This document shows positions 13,501 through 27,600 of a DNA stretch of 64,000 nt, one piece after another. Location of the stretch: positions 2,666,001 to 2,730,000 of the forward strand of contig CM068588.1 of the NCBI GenBank assembly GCA_035048485.1, read 5' to 3'. The position numbers and the translations under genes are program-made. The stretch comes from Pteria penguin. Its lineage: Eukaryota; Mollusca; Bivalvia; Pterioida; Pteriidae. The notes below the pieces were generated by a model, which searched no databases, was not told the DNA's origin, and was given only the letters and a program-made list of their open reading frames with translations. Position 1 is the first letter of the stretch. Each line of letters begins with the position of its first letter.

Positions 13501-15650
13501 GTTTACTATATAATTCGACACCAATGCAATGTTCTTTTCCATGTTGGAAGATATTACTTTCATGTAACTCCTCTCCTTTTATCAGCGTAATTTGTAATGC
13601 ATGTAGTTTTATGAAGTGTAACAACAAAGATGTACTTTGATTAGAACCATTTCCATGCACTTCTAAGTTTTCATATTTTATGCAAAAAAATACAGATTAT
13701 CATTATGCCATCTTAAAATAGCATTATAAATCGAGCGAATAATCGAAGCTTTGAAAACAAAGTGGTATAATTGTCCCGTAATCGGTTGCATCTTGATGAA
13801 GTGCAGACGACATAGAGATTTATTTTCCCGCGCTTTTATCACCAACATTACTTTTGACTGCGCGTTTCGGGTTATCAATATATTACAGGCAGCGCTGTCG
13901 AGATCAAGGCGTTCCCGGTTTTCAGTCAAATTACGAGGTATGAAAAACTGCCACCAGCCTGTCGCAGGTCATAGGTCACGCGGCAGTATGATTAACGGTT
14001 ACATGTGTTTATTTGATTACGTTTTTCAAGGCTAGATTCCTGAGATTTTTGAAGGTCAGGGTGCCCAACTCTCATAACGCTGCAGGTTGCAGGCGACTGC
14101 TTCCCAGTAAGATAAGAATTTACATCATCAGAAGATTTGCAACTGACAAAAATTAAGTGTTTCTTTAGTTTTCTGGTGTAGTTTGTTAAGTTTGTGGGGA
14201 AAGTCTAAAAGTGCAAGTCTAAAAGTGCAAGTCTAAAAGTGCAATCTCAGTCAAATCTAATCAAAATATCTACTTAGACTCGTGCAAATGAAATAAATGA
14301 ATAAAATAAAATAAATAAGCAAAAATGAAAAAATAAGCAAAAAAAAAAAAATTAAAAATCAATTAATAAGTAAGCAATTTAAATCTTATAAATTTAAAGA
14401 AATGAAATTAAATGAATGAAGAAACAACCAAAATAGATGAAGAAAAGTAAAGATAAGTTAATATTTCCCAGATTTGAATACTAGGCTTCTTTATTACCGC
14501 ATGCAGAAAATAAAGAAGAGGCAAAACATAAATGCACACGGGGCATAGTCAGGCGTACGTTCGTACGCAAAAACGTCCACATCATTTTCGAAAATAAAAC
14601 AGAGAGAGAGAGAGATTTTGATTTTTCTGATAATTATGGTATGGTAATTAACGACAGTCGTGATTTGCTGATCTGTGATCAGTCTGTAAATAGATATTGA
14701 TTCTGCTGTAAAATCATCAATTTTCATCTCATTTCGCTAATGTATAGATTTTATGACCTAAAAAGGGGTTGTTGTTTGCATTTGAATTTTGGCAAATTAT
14801 GGGGGTGACCCTCTTCCAGCATGGTTTTCTCGAAATTAAGGTGGACAACCTATGGTAAACTGTTAAAATTCTGAAAGAGGAGGGTCTGACAAACATGTTG
14901 ATATAGGGATTATATATAGCCAAGATGTAGAAAGTTCTGCTTGCTGGAAGTTTGGTAATTTAGAATGTGACCCTATGGGAAATGGAATTACTGTTCTTTA
15001 ACCAATCCCACGTTAAAGATCCCTCACTGCTTCGGGTGGGTCCGTTGCAAAGGTCAAAATTTGTATGCCCCGCATCAGGCAGATGTCGTCACCATATACG
15101 TGAAGTATTCGTGGTGTGACGTTCAACAAAAATCAATCATTGACCAATCCCCTGTCGATTTAGGCGTCCACATCAAAACTACCCTTGCTACACCCCTGGC
15201 ACATACACACACGCGCACACACAGACACACACAATTTAATGGATTCGTAGTTTCGTTGACAGCACCTCTGATCGGAAAATAAAGAAAGGTTTAGCTTTCA
15301 ACCACATCAATTTATACGTGTGGTAAGGTCCGATCTCTGGACAGTCTACGCAAAAGTCAATGATCTTCCATCAGGCGATGATTTTTGTTTATTGTATTTA
15401 TGATATTATATAAAGATTCCAAGTAGTCCCCCAAAGCGAATTTAAGAGATGATGCCAAAAAAAAAAGAAAGTCGTGATCAAGTAGATGCCGTCACCGTAT
15501 ACGTGAAATAACCATGGGGCGACATAAAACAATCAATCAATCAATCAATCTGTTACACTAATATTTAAAACATTTATTAAAATATGTTTAAACATTTGCT
15601 TGTTATGATAATGTTTAAACATGTTAAATGTTTTAAATTTAAGTGTAACA

Positions 15651-15681
<31 letters not shown>

Positions 15682-18600
15682 GTGTTATTACATACTATTA
15701 TGCTATTTTCATTTCGGCCCACAGATCGAAGAGAGACTACGGTATATTTCTTCCTTACCAGTGGTGGTCATTTCAAACCCAGACGAAAACATCACGAACA
15801 TGGTGGTCCAGAAAATCAAGGTGTATAATAAAGATGTCCGAGTGGTCAGTCTGCGTCATTATGACACAGGTACGTGCGAGTCAGGTTAATGTTCATCACT
15901 TTAACCCGCAATATATCATACATATATATGGTAGTCAGAGGCGGAACTTACAGAAAGAGGGTGGGTGGTAAGGGGAATCCATACCACCCTGGAACCCAAC
16001 AAAATCTGTATCTTTCTTGCTAAAATACATGTGTATGTAAATTGATAAGCACAACAGACATGATTGGACCCACCTGAAAAAATTGTCTGGGATGTATAGC
16101 TATGGATCAATCATGGTCCAATATATCACTAGAATTGGGTATATTCTACTTCATTAAAATAATCTTTAAATAAATGTTCATCTTTTTAGTCAGAAAAAAT
16201 CTTTGCTGACAAGATGAATATTTTAGGTGTTTAACTCATAAATCCATATCATGACAGATTTATTTGTAGCACCACGTTCTGTTAATGAAAATTCTTTTAT
16301 TTGCAGATATTCTGAAGAAAAACCGTTATTCTCTTCTTGTGAATTCCGACTCTGATCGGAAGATTCCGAACGAGAATGATGTCGGCAAATATCAGAAGGT
16401 AATCATTATCAATATGGCATAATAAACCTGGCACATGAGCTTCACTATACCTTGCCTGACTTTGCTACTGAAATTTTATAGATTTAATTTGTTTTCACTG
16501 TTGAGAACCCTTCATTGTATGACTAAATAGTATCAAAAATAGATACTTTATTTATAGATAATTAGAAATTACATGTCTGTTCTTATATCTGGTAGGTTAA
16601 CAACATTCCATCTCTACAGCATGTGATCAGGAACAGGGACTTTCCCTGTCTGGTACAGAAAACATTGCAGTTCATCGAGGGAGGTAAGAACAATGGTGTA
16701 ACATACAGCAATGAAACAACCGACTAGTACTAAGTATATGATGTTATTATCTGTTCTTATTCACCTATATAAAGCTATCACCTGTCCTGATAAGTCACCT
16801 GTATAATGCAATCACTTGTCCCAGTAAGTCACTTGTATAATACAATCACCTGTCCTAGTAAGTCACCTGTATAATACAATCACCTGGTCTAGTAAGTCAC
16901 CTATATAATGCAGTCACTTGTCCCAGTAAGTCACCTATATAATGCAATCACTTATCAGTTACCTGTATAATGCAATCACCTGTCCTATAAGTCATCAGTA
17001 TAATGCAATCACCTGTCCTAGTATGTCATCTATATAATGCAATCTCCTGTCCTGATAAATCACCTGCATAATGCAGTCCCCTGTCCGAGTAAGTCACCTG
17101 TATAATACAATTATTTGCTCCAGTAATTCATTCATATAAAGCAATCACCTGCCCTATTAAGTCATCTGAATAATCACCTTTGATAGAAACTCACCTGTAT
17201 AAAATACCTGTCTTTAATAATCACCTGTGTAAAGCACTCATCTGTCCTAATAAGTCACCTGTGTAATACAATCACCTGTCTTAGCAAGTCACCTGTATAA
17301 TGCAATCACCTGTTCTAATCAGCCATCTGTATAAAGCAACCACCTGTCTTAATGGACACCTGTATAAAGCTATCTGTCTCAATGGACCACCTGTTTATAG
17401 CAACCACCTATCTTAATTCACCACCTGTATATAGCAACCACCTGTCTTAATTGACCACCTGTATATAGCAACCCCCTGTCTAAGTCAGCCACCTGTATGT
17501 AGCAACGACCTGTCTAAATGACCACCTGTATAAAGCAGTCACCTGTGCTTATCATTTATTTGTATAAAGCAACCACATGCCTTAATCATTGATATTAAGC
17601 CATCGCTTCATTGATTAACCACCAGTATAAAGGAATCACATGTTTTTATCTACTACCTGTAATAAAGTAAAGATGATGCTTGATTATCACCTTATCAACA
17701 GTCTTCTTAATGCAATCATTTGAATAAAACAATCACATGTATAAGGCAATTATCTGTCCTGAGCAGTCATCTGTATAAAGTGATCACCTGTATAAAGCAA
17801 TCACCTGTATAAAATGATCACCTGTATAAAGCAATCACTTGTATTGAGTGATCACCTGTATAAAGCAATTACCAGTATAATCCAATCACATGTGCTAAGC
17901 AGTTACCTGTATAAAGCAATGACCTGTATAAAGCATCACCTGTGTGAAGCATGCACCTGTGTAAAGCAATCAGTTGTGTAAAGCAATCAGTTGTGTAAAG
18001 CAATCACATGTATAAGCAAATTACCTGTATAAAGCAATCACCTGTGTAAGCAAGTTACCTGTGTAAAGCAATCACCTGTGTAAAGCAATCACCAATAGGA
18101 AGCAATCACCTGTATAAATTTTAGCAATCACTTGTATTAACCAGTCACCTTTATTAACCAATCAACTATGTTAAGCAACTACAGGTGTAAAGCAACCACC
18201 TGTATAAAGCAGTCACCTGGCTTAATTGACCACCACTTAGTCAGTAATAGTAATGTTTATCCTGTATTCGTTAACCACCTGTCATGACTGACCACTTCAC
18301 TTCCCTATCGTCTCTGCCTGTATCTATCATGCAGGATTCTCCTGTATTTTGTGAGCTCTCCAGTTTTAACACCATTCCTCTTGATTCTTCGTGTTTATGT
18401 TTATTGTACAGAGGTCACTATAAATGGCTAAGACCTTACATCACAAGATGGCAGGCATCTTCTTATGTGCAGACTTGCTGTCAACATGCTGGGAATTATC
18501 AATGATGCATTTCATTACCTCTTTATATTGTCGTAAACAAAATTAAGGCGTAGTGAATTGCTGTAACTCGTTTTCTGAAACTTGTTGATTATGTGGATTG

Positions 18601-21600
18601 GGTGTGTGCATACCTGAATTGTTAAAGTAGTATTCAACAGAAATAACCTTATGATGTATGTATAATGACCTATGATGTAATGATGTATATTAGAACCCTA
18701 ATGCTTATAACTTGATCAACATGTGGTATATTGTCATTACTGAGAAATGAACTTAAGAGTTCTTCATTCATTTCAAAAGATTTTTAAAGAATGTTGTGGT
18801 TAAAGTTTATGTGAGGAAATAAAATTAACAACCGTCCATTTTAACAAAATTCAAATGAAATACTAAATACTGAGTGAAATATATAAATTGCAACTCTACT
18901 GTCATTAAGGATAAGATATCTTTTTGTAACTCTTTTTGTTTTTAGGTGCAGTCTTGGAGTAGTGGTCAAGCGCTTGGCTTGCGGCGCCGACGATCCGGGT
19001 TCGATTACCGGGTTGCGCCACTATGTTTTAGAGGTTGGTAACCTCCTGCTTCCATGTCGCAATATAACTGAAAAAATGTTGCATGAAAGCGACATAAAAA
19101 ACCAATCAACCAGCCAACCAACTTTTTGTTTTTTGGTACATTTTGTAAATTGTATTATTTGATTAAAGCAAAGATAGTAATAAGGCTTTATTCAATACAT
19201 TAATTTCTAATTTTTGATGGACTTAAATGCCCAATAAACTGCCACGGATTCTCATTGTGACATTACTTCTTAGATTGTGATGCAACAGTGTAGTCTCAAT
19301 GATAAGTGCATTATATATTGGGCCTGTAATGAGAAATAAGAACAAATTTAAGGAATAACATTCTCATATGTATTGCACTCGTTTGATCTAGCGAAAATGC
19401 TATTCTGCTGTTTGGTAGTCAAAAATGCATTTTCACTGTCCTTGTTTACATACATTAATGTTATTTTTAGGTGAGATGGAGCAGAGTAATTGTAGTCAAT
19501 ATGGTGATAAAGACAAAAGAAGAATGTTCTCTACATCAGATTCAGGGGGAGAGAACTCTACCCTGTATGATAAGAGGTAAGTGCAATATTAAAGTCAGAG
19601 GGAGAGAACTTTACCCTGTGTGATAAAATTTAAATGTAATATTAAAATCAGGGGGAGAGAGCTCTACCCTGTATGATAAGAGGTAAATGTAATATTAAAA
19701 TCATGGGGAGAGAGCTCTACCCTGTATGATAAGAGGCAAATGCAATATTAAAATCAGGGGGAGAGAACTCTACCCTGTATGATAAGAGGTAAATGTAATA
19801 TTAAAATCAGGGGGAGAGAGCTCTACCCTATATGATAAGAGGTAAGTGCAATATTAGAGTCAGGGGGAGAGAACTTTACCCTGTCCAGGCATGTATTATA
19901 CAAAATATTAAGGGGGGGGCAACTCTCAGAAGTATGGTAAGCAATATTTTAAGTTATGTTTGATTAAGGGTGAGAAAACTCTACAGTGTATGATATGAGA
20001 TATGTATTAATTAAATAAATATCATATAACTCATATTCATGGGGAAAGAACTCACTGTATGATACGTTAATGGGGTTTCAGGGGGAGAGAACTCTAAATT
20101 CCATGATACAAGAGAGTAAGTGATAATACACATTCAGTACAGATTAGAGTAAGGTGTAAATTACTTGTCCGATGAAGTGATGGACATTTTGGTACATAGT
20201 CATGTCAGAGTTATGTCAGTATTGAAACCATTTTATCTTTGCTGCAGTACTGAATTCAGATGATAATATCATTTGTTCTCTATTTTAATGCCTACTGTTT
20301 TTTGAACAGATTGACTGATTTGTTGATGCTGGGGAAGCCTCATTCTCAAAACATCGTAAAGGTTCAGGATGAGCCAGTAATAGTTCGTCTGTCTGTCTTT
20401 ATATCCTCTTTCCTCCCTGTGAGGTTGTATATTGATCGCTACTGTACACTACTCAATCCACGTAATAAAACGGCAGTACATCAGGTATGTCAATGATAAG
20501 TGCTTTGTAACATGTTTTTAATAGGTGTTTATTTATTTTACCTTGTAAACATTAATTTGAGTCAAGGACTGCTTTCTTGTCATAAAATCCGACTGACATA
20601 ATGAGAAGATTTTATTTTTATTTGAAAGGAAGGAGATCTGTAGTGTGTCAAACATAAGAGAAATACACTACAGTTTGCACTTTTAGTCAATGAATTGAGA
20701 TATTAAAAAAAATATTTCAAACAAATATAAAAAAATAAAAAATAAATTAATGAATAAATAAAACATAGACTAATTTCATTAACCACAGACAAACTTGATT
20801 ATAACTTTGTCTTCTTTTTAAAAATTAAAGTTTTGTATGGACAGATGCCAGGTGTTATTAGTTTTGAAAATAAAGTTTGACCTAAATGCGGTGTATGTCG
20901 ACTTGTTAACGTTTCTCTACTGTTTAGCGATCAGAAATCATTCAATTTTGTCCAAAAAAAAAATACTAAAAGAGAGGTATTCTTTTGTAAATGGTGTCTG
21001 GCATTTCAGATGTCAGATCTAGAGCAGTATATCCCAGAGTCACAGCGACAGGAATTCAGGAACTCCTGGTGGAGGAATCTTAAGGAGGTCATTTTAACTC
21101 TGGTCCTAACGGCAGAACACCAGGCATGGTATAAAGAGAGAAAAGCCAACTCTTCTGCCTGCAGGTACTAAATAAGGCTTAAATGTAACATGCATGATCT
21201 TCAAACTTATCTGACGGAATACAAATCAATCTTAACAAGTTTGATGAATGAAAATATGGATTAAATGGTTAAAAGTCTGTGTAACACTCAAGTGAAAAAA
21301 GTTATATATACATACAATGTACAAATATTATACCTTAGTTAGATAATAACGTGATAATAAACTTTTCAACCATACCATTGATCATATTCAATGTTGTTTT
21401 AGCTGTCCTAGATGTTTCCAGTGGCTCACTGTTGATGTAGTTGTCATGGCAAAGAGATTTCAGCCAATACCAATTAAGGTAATCCTCATCCTGATCATGA
21501 GAAACAGCCTTTTTTGTTAGACATTTCACCTTATACTGTAAGAAACATCGATCATCTGTGATTGGTTGTTATAAACACAATAATTTTATTAGTCCCCCAC

Positions 21601-24600
21601 CAGTAAAACCGGAGGGACTCTCATTTTTCCACTCTGTCTGTCTGTCTGTCTGTTCATCTGTCTGATACACTTTGGTTTTCTGGATGTTTTTTGTTTGTTT
21701 TTTTTTTTGCAGTCATTGAAGTTTATTTACTTAGAATTTGGTATGTGGCTTAATATTTGTATCAATGAGCTATAGATCAAGTTCGAGCTTTGTCATGATT
21801 GACCAGTTTTGGAAGAGTTACGGTGTTTCGAATTCGTAAATTTACAGAAACCAGTAGGGGCCATGTATTTGCATAATCAGCTCTATATGCTTGTTAAATT
21901 ATAGAGAAGCAATGCAGTCCAGAAATTCTTTATGTTATTAGTGACCAACTGTGTTATTGTAGAAATAGCTAATACATGTATTTTATGACCTGAATTATGT
22001 AAATCAAAAATTGACAAAAAAATCTGTCATCATTTCCACTCTTTCTATTGCTATGTATTTGATCTCTTACGCTTTGAATATTTGATTATACTGTGGTAGG
22101 GAATAACATTACATTAAGACTATTTCTACATTATTTGTATCTTTGAAGGTATCTGAGCAACGTCTCACAGAGTCAAGCTTAGACAGTATGTTACAACGCA
22201 CCTTTACACACAGAGACGTTGTTCCCACGGCGACCAGTTTTGTCAACAGACTCGGTGCTAATGTGGCTCTTAACGCTGAGGTAGATATTAATTGAAGTAA
22301 TCAAACTTACAACAACCTCGGTGTCGGGAAAATACAGTGGCATTAAAATTCTTTTTATCTCTTATCTCATTTTGTATTCAGTTAAAATGTAATTAAATCA
22401 GATAGAATAATGCTAATAATCCTTAGGGAAAATGGTTTGCACATGCAGAACTGACAATACAAAATGATGCGGAAACCTGTATTATTAGTATTTAAATAAG
22501 GCCCAGGACTGTTTTTATGAACCATTTCTGCATTGCAAAAAGTGTCATTTTTTTGTGTCCCTAGCTTTTCATAAAAGCATGGGGACATTAAGTGTCAATC
22601 GTCTGTTTGTCCGTCTGTCACAAAAACTTTAACCTTGGTCATAACTTTTTAACCGTAAAACGTAGGGCCTTCATATTTGGTATGTATGTCCCTAATTGCA
22701 ATACCTTTCTGTTGGTTCCAAAATTTTTATCATGTGATCTTGACCATGACCTTTGACCTACTTCAATGCAACTTTTTAACCGTAAGACGTATGGCCTTCA
22801 TATTTGGCATGTGTGTCCCTAATTGCAATACCTTTCTGTATGTACCAGAATTTTCTATCATGTGACCTTGACGGTGATCTTTGACCTACTTCAATGTAAC
22901 TTTTTTAACGTAAGATGTAGAGCCTTTATATCTGGCATGTGTCTCTGTAGACATACACAACCATGACAATATGGCACAGATCACTGCACTCTTACCGATA
23001 CAACCCTGAAAGCGGGGGACCACAATTCTCTGAATTTGCTTGTATACCTTTGTTTTGCAGGACTGTAGAGTGGGCTATAGATTGTGCCTGACAGATCAAG
23101 ACTTGGTCTATTTGATGGATACAGAGAGTGAACGATCCACTGATCATATCGTGACCCACTCATTCATTAAGGTATTGTTGGTAATGTCAGATATGATATT
23201 CTCCATGTGTGTCTATATATTTAATGTACATGAATGAATGTAAGTCTCAAGTCATATTGTGAGAGCGTGTATAACTTCTGTATGTGTTATGCATGTACAA
23301 ACTGTCCTAACATCTTTCAGAAGATAGAGGTCTAATTTGGACAATATAGCATGAACTGAACGGAAACTAATATCAATTTATGGTATATACCATAAAAACT
23401 GTTTCCTGATATCATCTTTACATGTGTTTAAATTTTTATCAATGAAAAGCACATGTTTGTTATTTTCACACTGTGAATGATGTCACAATGTGATGGGCAA
23501 TTAAGCACTGTCATACCAATGTAAATAGCAGTTACAAACAAAATTACGTTATTCTACATAGAGGAGGAGTAGTATATTTTTGTACTAGCTTTCAACATCT
23601 GCTATTGAAGTTTTCCATTGTCCAAAAATTCATTTATTAATGCTGTAAATTTTGTTCCATCTTCTAGGTTTTTCCCAGCAGAGATATGGGACAGTTTTCC
23701 CATATTGTTAACAAGATAAGACAGCTGTCGTTAGAGGAGAAAAGGAAATCCTTAGCAACAATTCCAGAGCCGACTGTCCCGACTTCTCCAAGCAAGTCTC
23801 AGTGTCGTCCCACTATCGACATCTTCAACATGCTCGAAACTTTGGAAACGAAAACAGGATCAACATACAATGTACTAGATGATACAAATTCTCACCAGCA
23901 GGCTTTGTATGTTGATTCTTTGTGTTATTCTAGTTAATGAATTTCATCTACTTATAACTAGAACTTTAAAGACTACTGTAACCATCACTGTCTAATTAAA
24001 CAAATATAATATGCAAATCAGCATCAATTAACAAAAACTAATCAAATCTTTATAATGAGGAAACATGATAGTTGTTTCTCTCTTTAATTGCAGGATATTA
24101 CAAAAAAGGGTTTTATCTGATATGATTTTGTCTAAGTTATTCGGTTATGCAGGAATAAATTGAGATAAAGACCCAAGAAATACTAAGATTTAGCAGCAGA
24201 GATGCATATTTTCTTCAGGAATTTGAAGGTTTTATGTAGGAGTTGAAATTTCTTTTGCAGTAGAGCGAGAAAATTGGAAGCAGAGACAGACAGTGACACT
24301 AAAAATAGATTATCCATAGAAGGTCAGAGCTATATGCATGCACTGAATGTTTACAAAACATCATTTCACTGTCATGGCTATACATGGACTATCTGTCTTT
24401 TCAAAATAAATGCTGAAATATCAAAAAAAATTTAAAGAATCATGAAAAAGTCATCATGTTGAAAGATTTTAAAAATTTCATAATTATGTTGCATTTTCTG
24501 CATTGCCTGTCACAGTTTCTTTCTCTATATCTTTCCAGAATGGAATACAGACTGTAATCAAGGTACGTACCTTGTGAAATAAAAGGAAATTATACTCACC

Positions 24601-27600
24601 AAGAATGATCTGTGCCTGGGTATATCAAACCTTCAACAGTTTATTACCATGGTTTAAATCTGGACTGATCTAGACATTTCGTTTGGTCTCAATATGAACT
24701 GTGAACTTAGAGGACCAAATTTTAAGTAACGACTTGACCAGAATTTTTCTTACCTGTAAATTTCCAGTAGATTTGTTTGGACTTTAGTCAAGGTTTAACT
24801 GATATGAAGCCAGGATTAAACCTAGCTTAATCCTTAAGATTATGAAATTAATTAATCCAAAATAAAGATGAGGCTTTACCCTAAAATAAGACCACTGTTT
24901 AGTTGATATAAGGCCACATTTTAACTTAGCTAGGGTCTGCATGAATATGGCCATGTTTTAACTTCTGAAATCACTTGATCTAAAGTTCACCTGAAATATA
25001 AACAGGTTTTATCTTCACTTTATATAAGGTCTACCTGAAATATGGTAACTTCACAAGATATATTAGGTCTGCCTTTTGATGACATTTCATGGAGGGTATG
25101 TGTGTTGTGTTGGTAAAATGTGTGTTGGAGGAATACCATTAAACCTTCAAGGACAGTGCTTAACCTTAGTCTGTCAAGGACAGTGCTTAAACTTTTAAAT
25201 TAAGTCTGGTAAGACAGTGCTTAAACTTGTTTAAAAGTCGTAACTGCATGCCTACTCTGAGGGCAGATAAAATGAGACTCAGACATGTACAATATCTCCT
25301 CTGTATGAGTATGAAATCATACTGAAAGTGGTATGAAAAAATCATGATTTCTTTTTTGTTTATAAATTATACATTGATATTTTTATATACAGATACAATG
25401 TATTCCTTTATTCTTTTGATAATTTCAGAGAACTCAAGCGTAAAGCCTTTCCTAAAGAATATAACATTGTCCCCGGATGTAGTACAGCTGAGTCCCAAGT
25501 TTTCCCATCACACTACAGAGTATAAGTTTGATGTATCCTATGACCTAATTGTACTTAGAATCACTGCCATACCTCTGCATTGTTCATGTGGCATCGGTGT
25601 GGATGGAAACTTGGGAAAATCTAGGTAAAACCTCGAAATGATTACCTCCTTTATTACTTACATACATTGGATAATGATAAAGGCACGAATGGAAGGTTAA
25701 AAAACATTAGGAATATGGATCTAGAATATGACTTTGAACCCAGGTCACATCTAGCAGTGAATGTTCTTTTAATCATCAAATAATATTTGTTCAATGGAGA
25801 CAATTTAAGCTTTTTGACTAATACTTGGATCTTAACTGAATTCATTGTGGACTTATTTTGTTTCTTGTCATTACTCATGTATTTATTTTCACTGTCAACT
25901 CCAGAGCTAGTTAACTAGGCATTCTACACAATAACTTGCTAAATACAGAAATGATGTTCAAGATTATAACTTCATGTAATGAGGAGTTAGTTGTGTAATT
26001 ATACATGTAATGAGGAGGTAGTTGTGTAATTATACATGTAATGAGGAGGTAGTTGTGTAATTATACATGTAATGAGGAGGTAGTTGTGTAATTATACATG
26101 TAATGAGGAGGTAGTTGTGTAATTATACATGTAATGAGGAGGTAGTTGTGTAATTATACATGTAATGAGGAGGTAGTTGTGTAATTATACATGTAATGAG
26201 GAGGTAGTTGTGTAATTATACATGTAATGAGGAGGTAGTTGTGTAATTATACATGTAATGAGGAGGTAGTTGTGTAATTATACATGTAATGAGGAGGTAG
26301 TTGTGTAATTATACATGTAATGAGGAGGTAGTTGTGTAATTATACATGTAATGAGGAGGTAGTTGTGTAATTATACATGTAATGAGGAGGTAGTTGTGTA
26401 ATTATACATGTAATGAGGAGGTAGTTGTGTAATTATACATGTAATGAGGAGGTAGTTGTGTAATTATACATGTAATGAGGAGTTAGTTGTGTAATTATAC
26501 ATGTAATTGTGTCCTGGAGGTTCATACACCAGTCTTGATCTGTGCCCACCTGGAATAAATTTAGTTTCCGGCTAGTTATGCCATTTAACACGGTACCTCT
26601 CTTCCCCATAGTGACACAATATGATATGCACTTGTCACATCCATGAATGATCAGTTAAGCTTACAGATGCTGATTCATATCCAGGGTGCCATGGTCTTGC
26701 AGTCACTCCACTGACTGTTTTACCTACGTCAATTCATTTTTTATCTTTGTAGAGACACAGTCAACGTAACTTTAGGTATTGGAGAAAATGTGATACACCT
26801 GCATGTACTAGATGCAGACTTTGGATATTCGAAGACCCTGAACGTATACACGCTGACCATTACACGTTATGATCGTAGTCAAAATCCACCAATCATCGTC
26901 AACTCTCTACAGGTGTGTCAGCTAAAACAGGTAAGGAACTTTAATTCATTGATTAAAGCTCGATATGTAAATGTTTTTGTATGGGTGATCGAGTTATCAG
27001 GGGTGGATAAAGAGTAAGACCTCTGATATTGGTACTGTGAAATTATTTTCTTTTTTAAACAAAAGTGTTTAATTTGTAAATGAGCCAGTTTTTACATTCT
27101 CCCTCAAGCAATTCTCAGAACTAGTTGAAAGTAAGTTTATGCCGTATGAACAGATGGACTTACAGATGAACACTAGACAAATTATGTCAGGTTGACTTGC
27201 AAATGAGTAAGAAATTTATCTTTTAATATTGGATTGTCCAGATTTTCTCTGCACTTAATTCTTCATAAATTCTTTGACTATGTTGAAAAAAATTTTATTC
27301 ATGAGGAAGTTTTGAATTCATCTGGTATTGCTGTTGTAATCACTCTAATTTGTCTGGTGCCCATCAATCCATCTGTTCGTACCACATATAAACTTACTTT
27401 CAGCTATATCAGAATTGCTTGAGGAAGTTTGATAAAACTTGGTAAGGATGAAGTTATAAACTCCAGAGGGTACCCTCCTTTGACAAACTTCTTTAGACCC
27501 ACATGGCTGCATAGATAGTCAACCAAATGTACCAAAGTGATCTAGAAAGGTGTCTTAAGCAGTGTTGTGGTTTTTGGTTTTGACACTTTTTTAACATCTT

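Larger units (their letters stand above)
10678..15724. other. CPED1 intron 1, repeat-rich
   Basis: The stretch outside the listed repeats holds no recognisable exon. It includes microsatellites ((CA)n near 15,206, (CAAT)n near 15,530 and 15,650) and an A-rich tract at 14,280-14,440. Confidence 0.5.

Noticed and set aside
18958..19020. tRNA gene
   Set aside because: It has tRNA-like promoter boxes but is the head of a SINE; no complete cloverleaf.
25979..26505. CRISPR array
   Set aside because: Direct repeats are contiguous with no unique spacers, in a eukaryotic intron.
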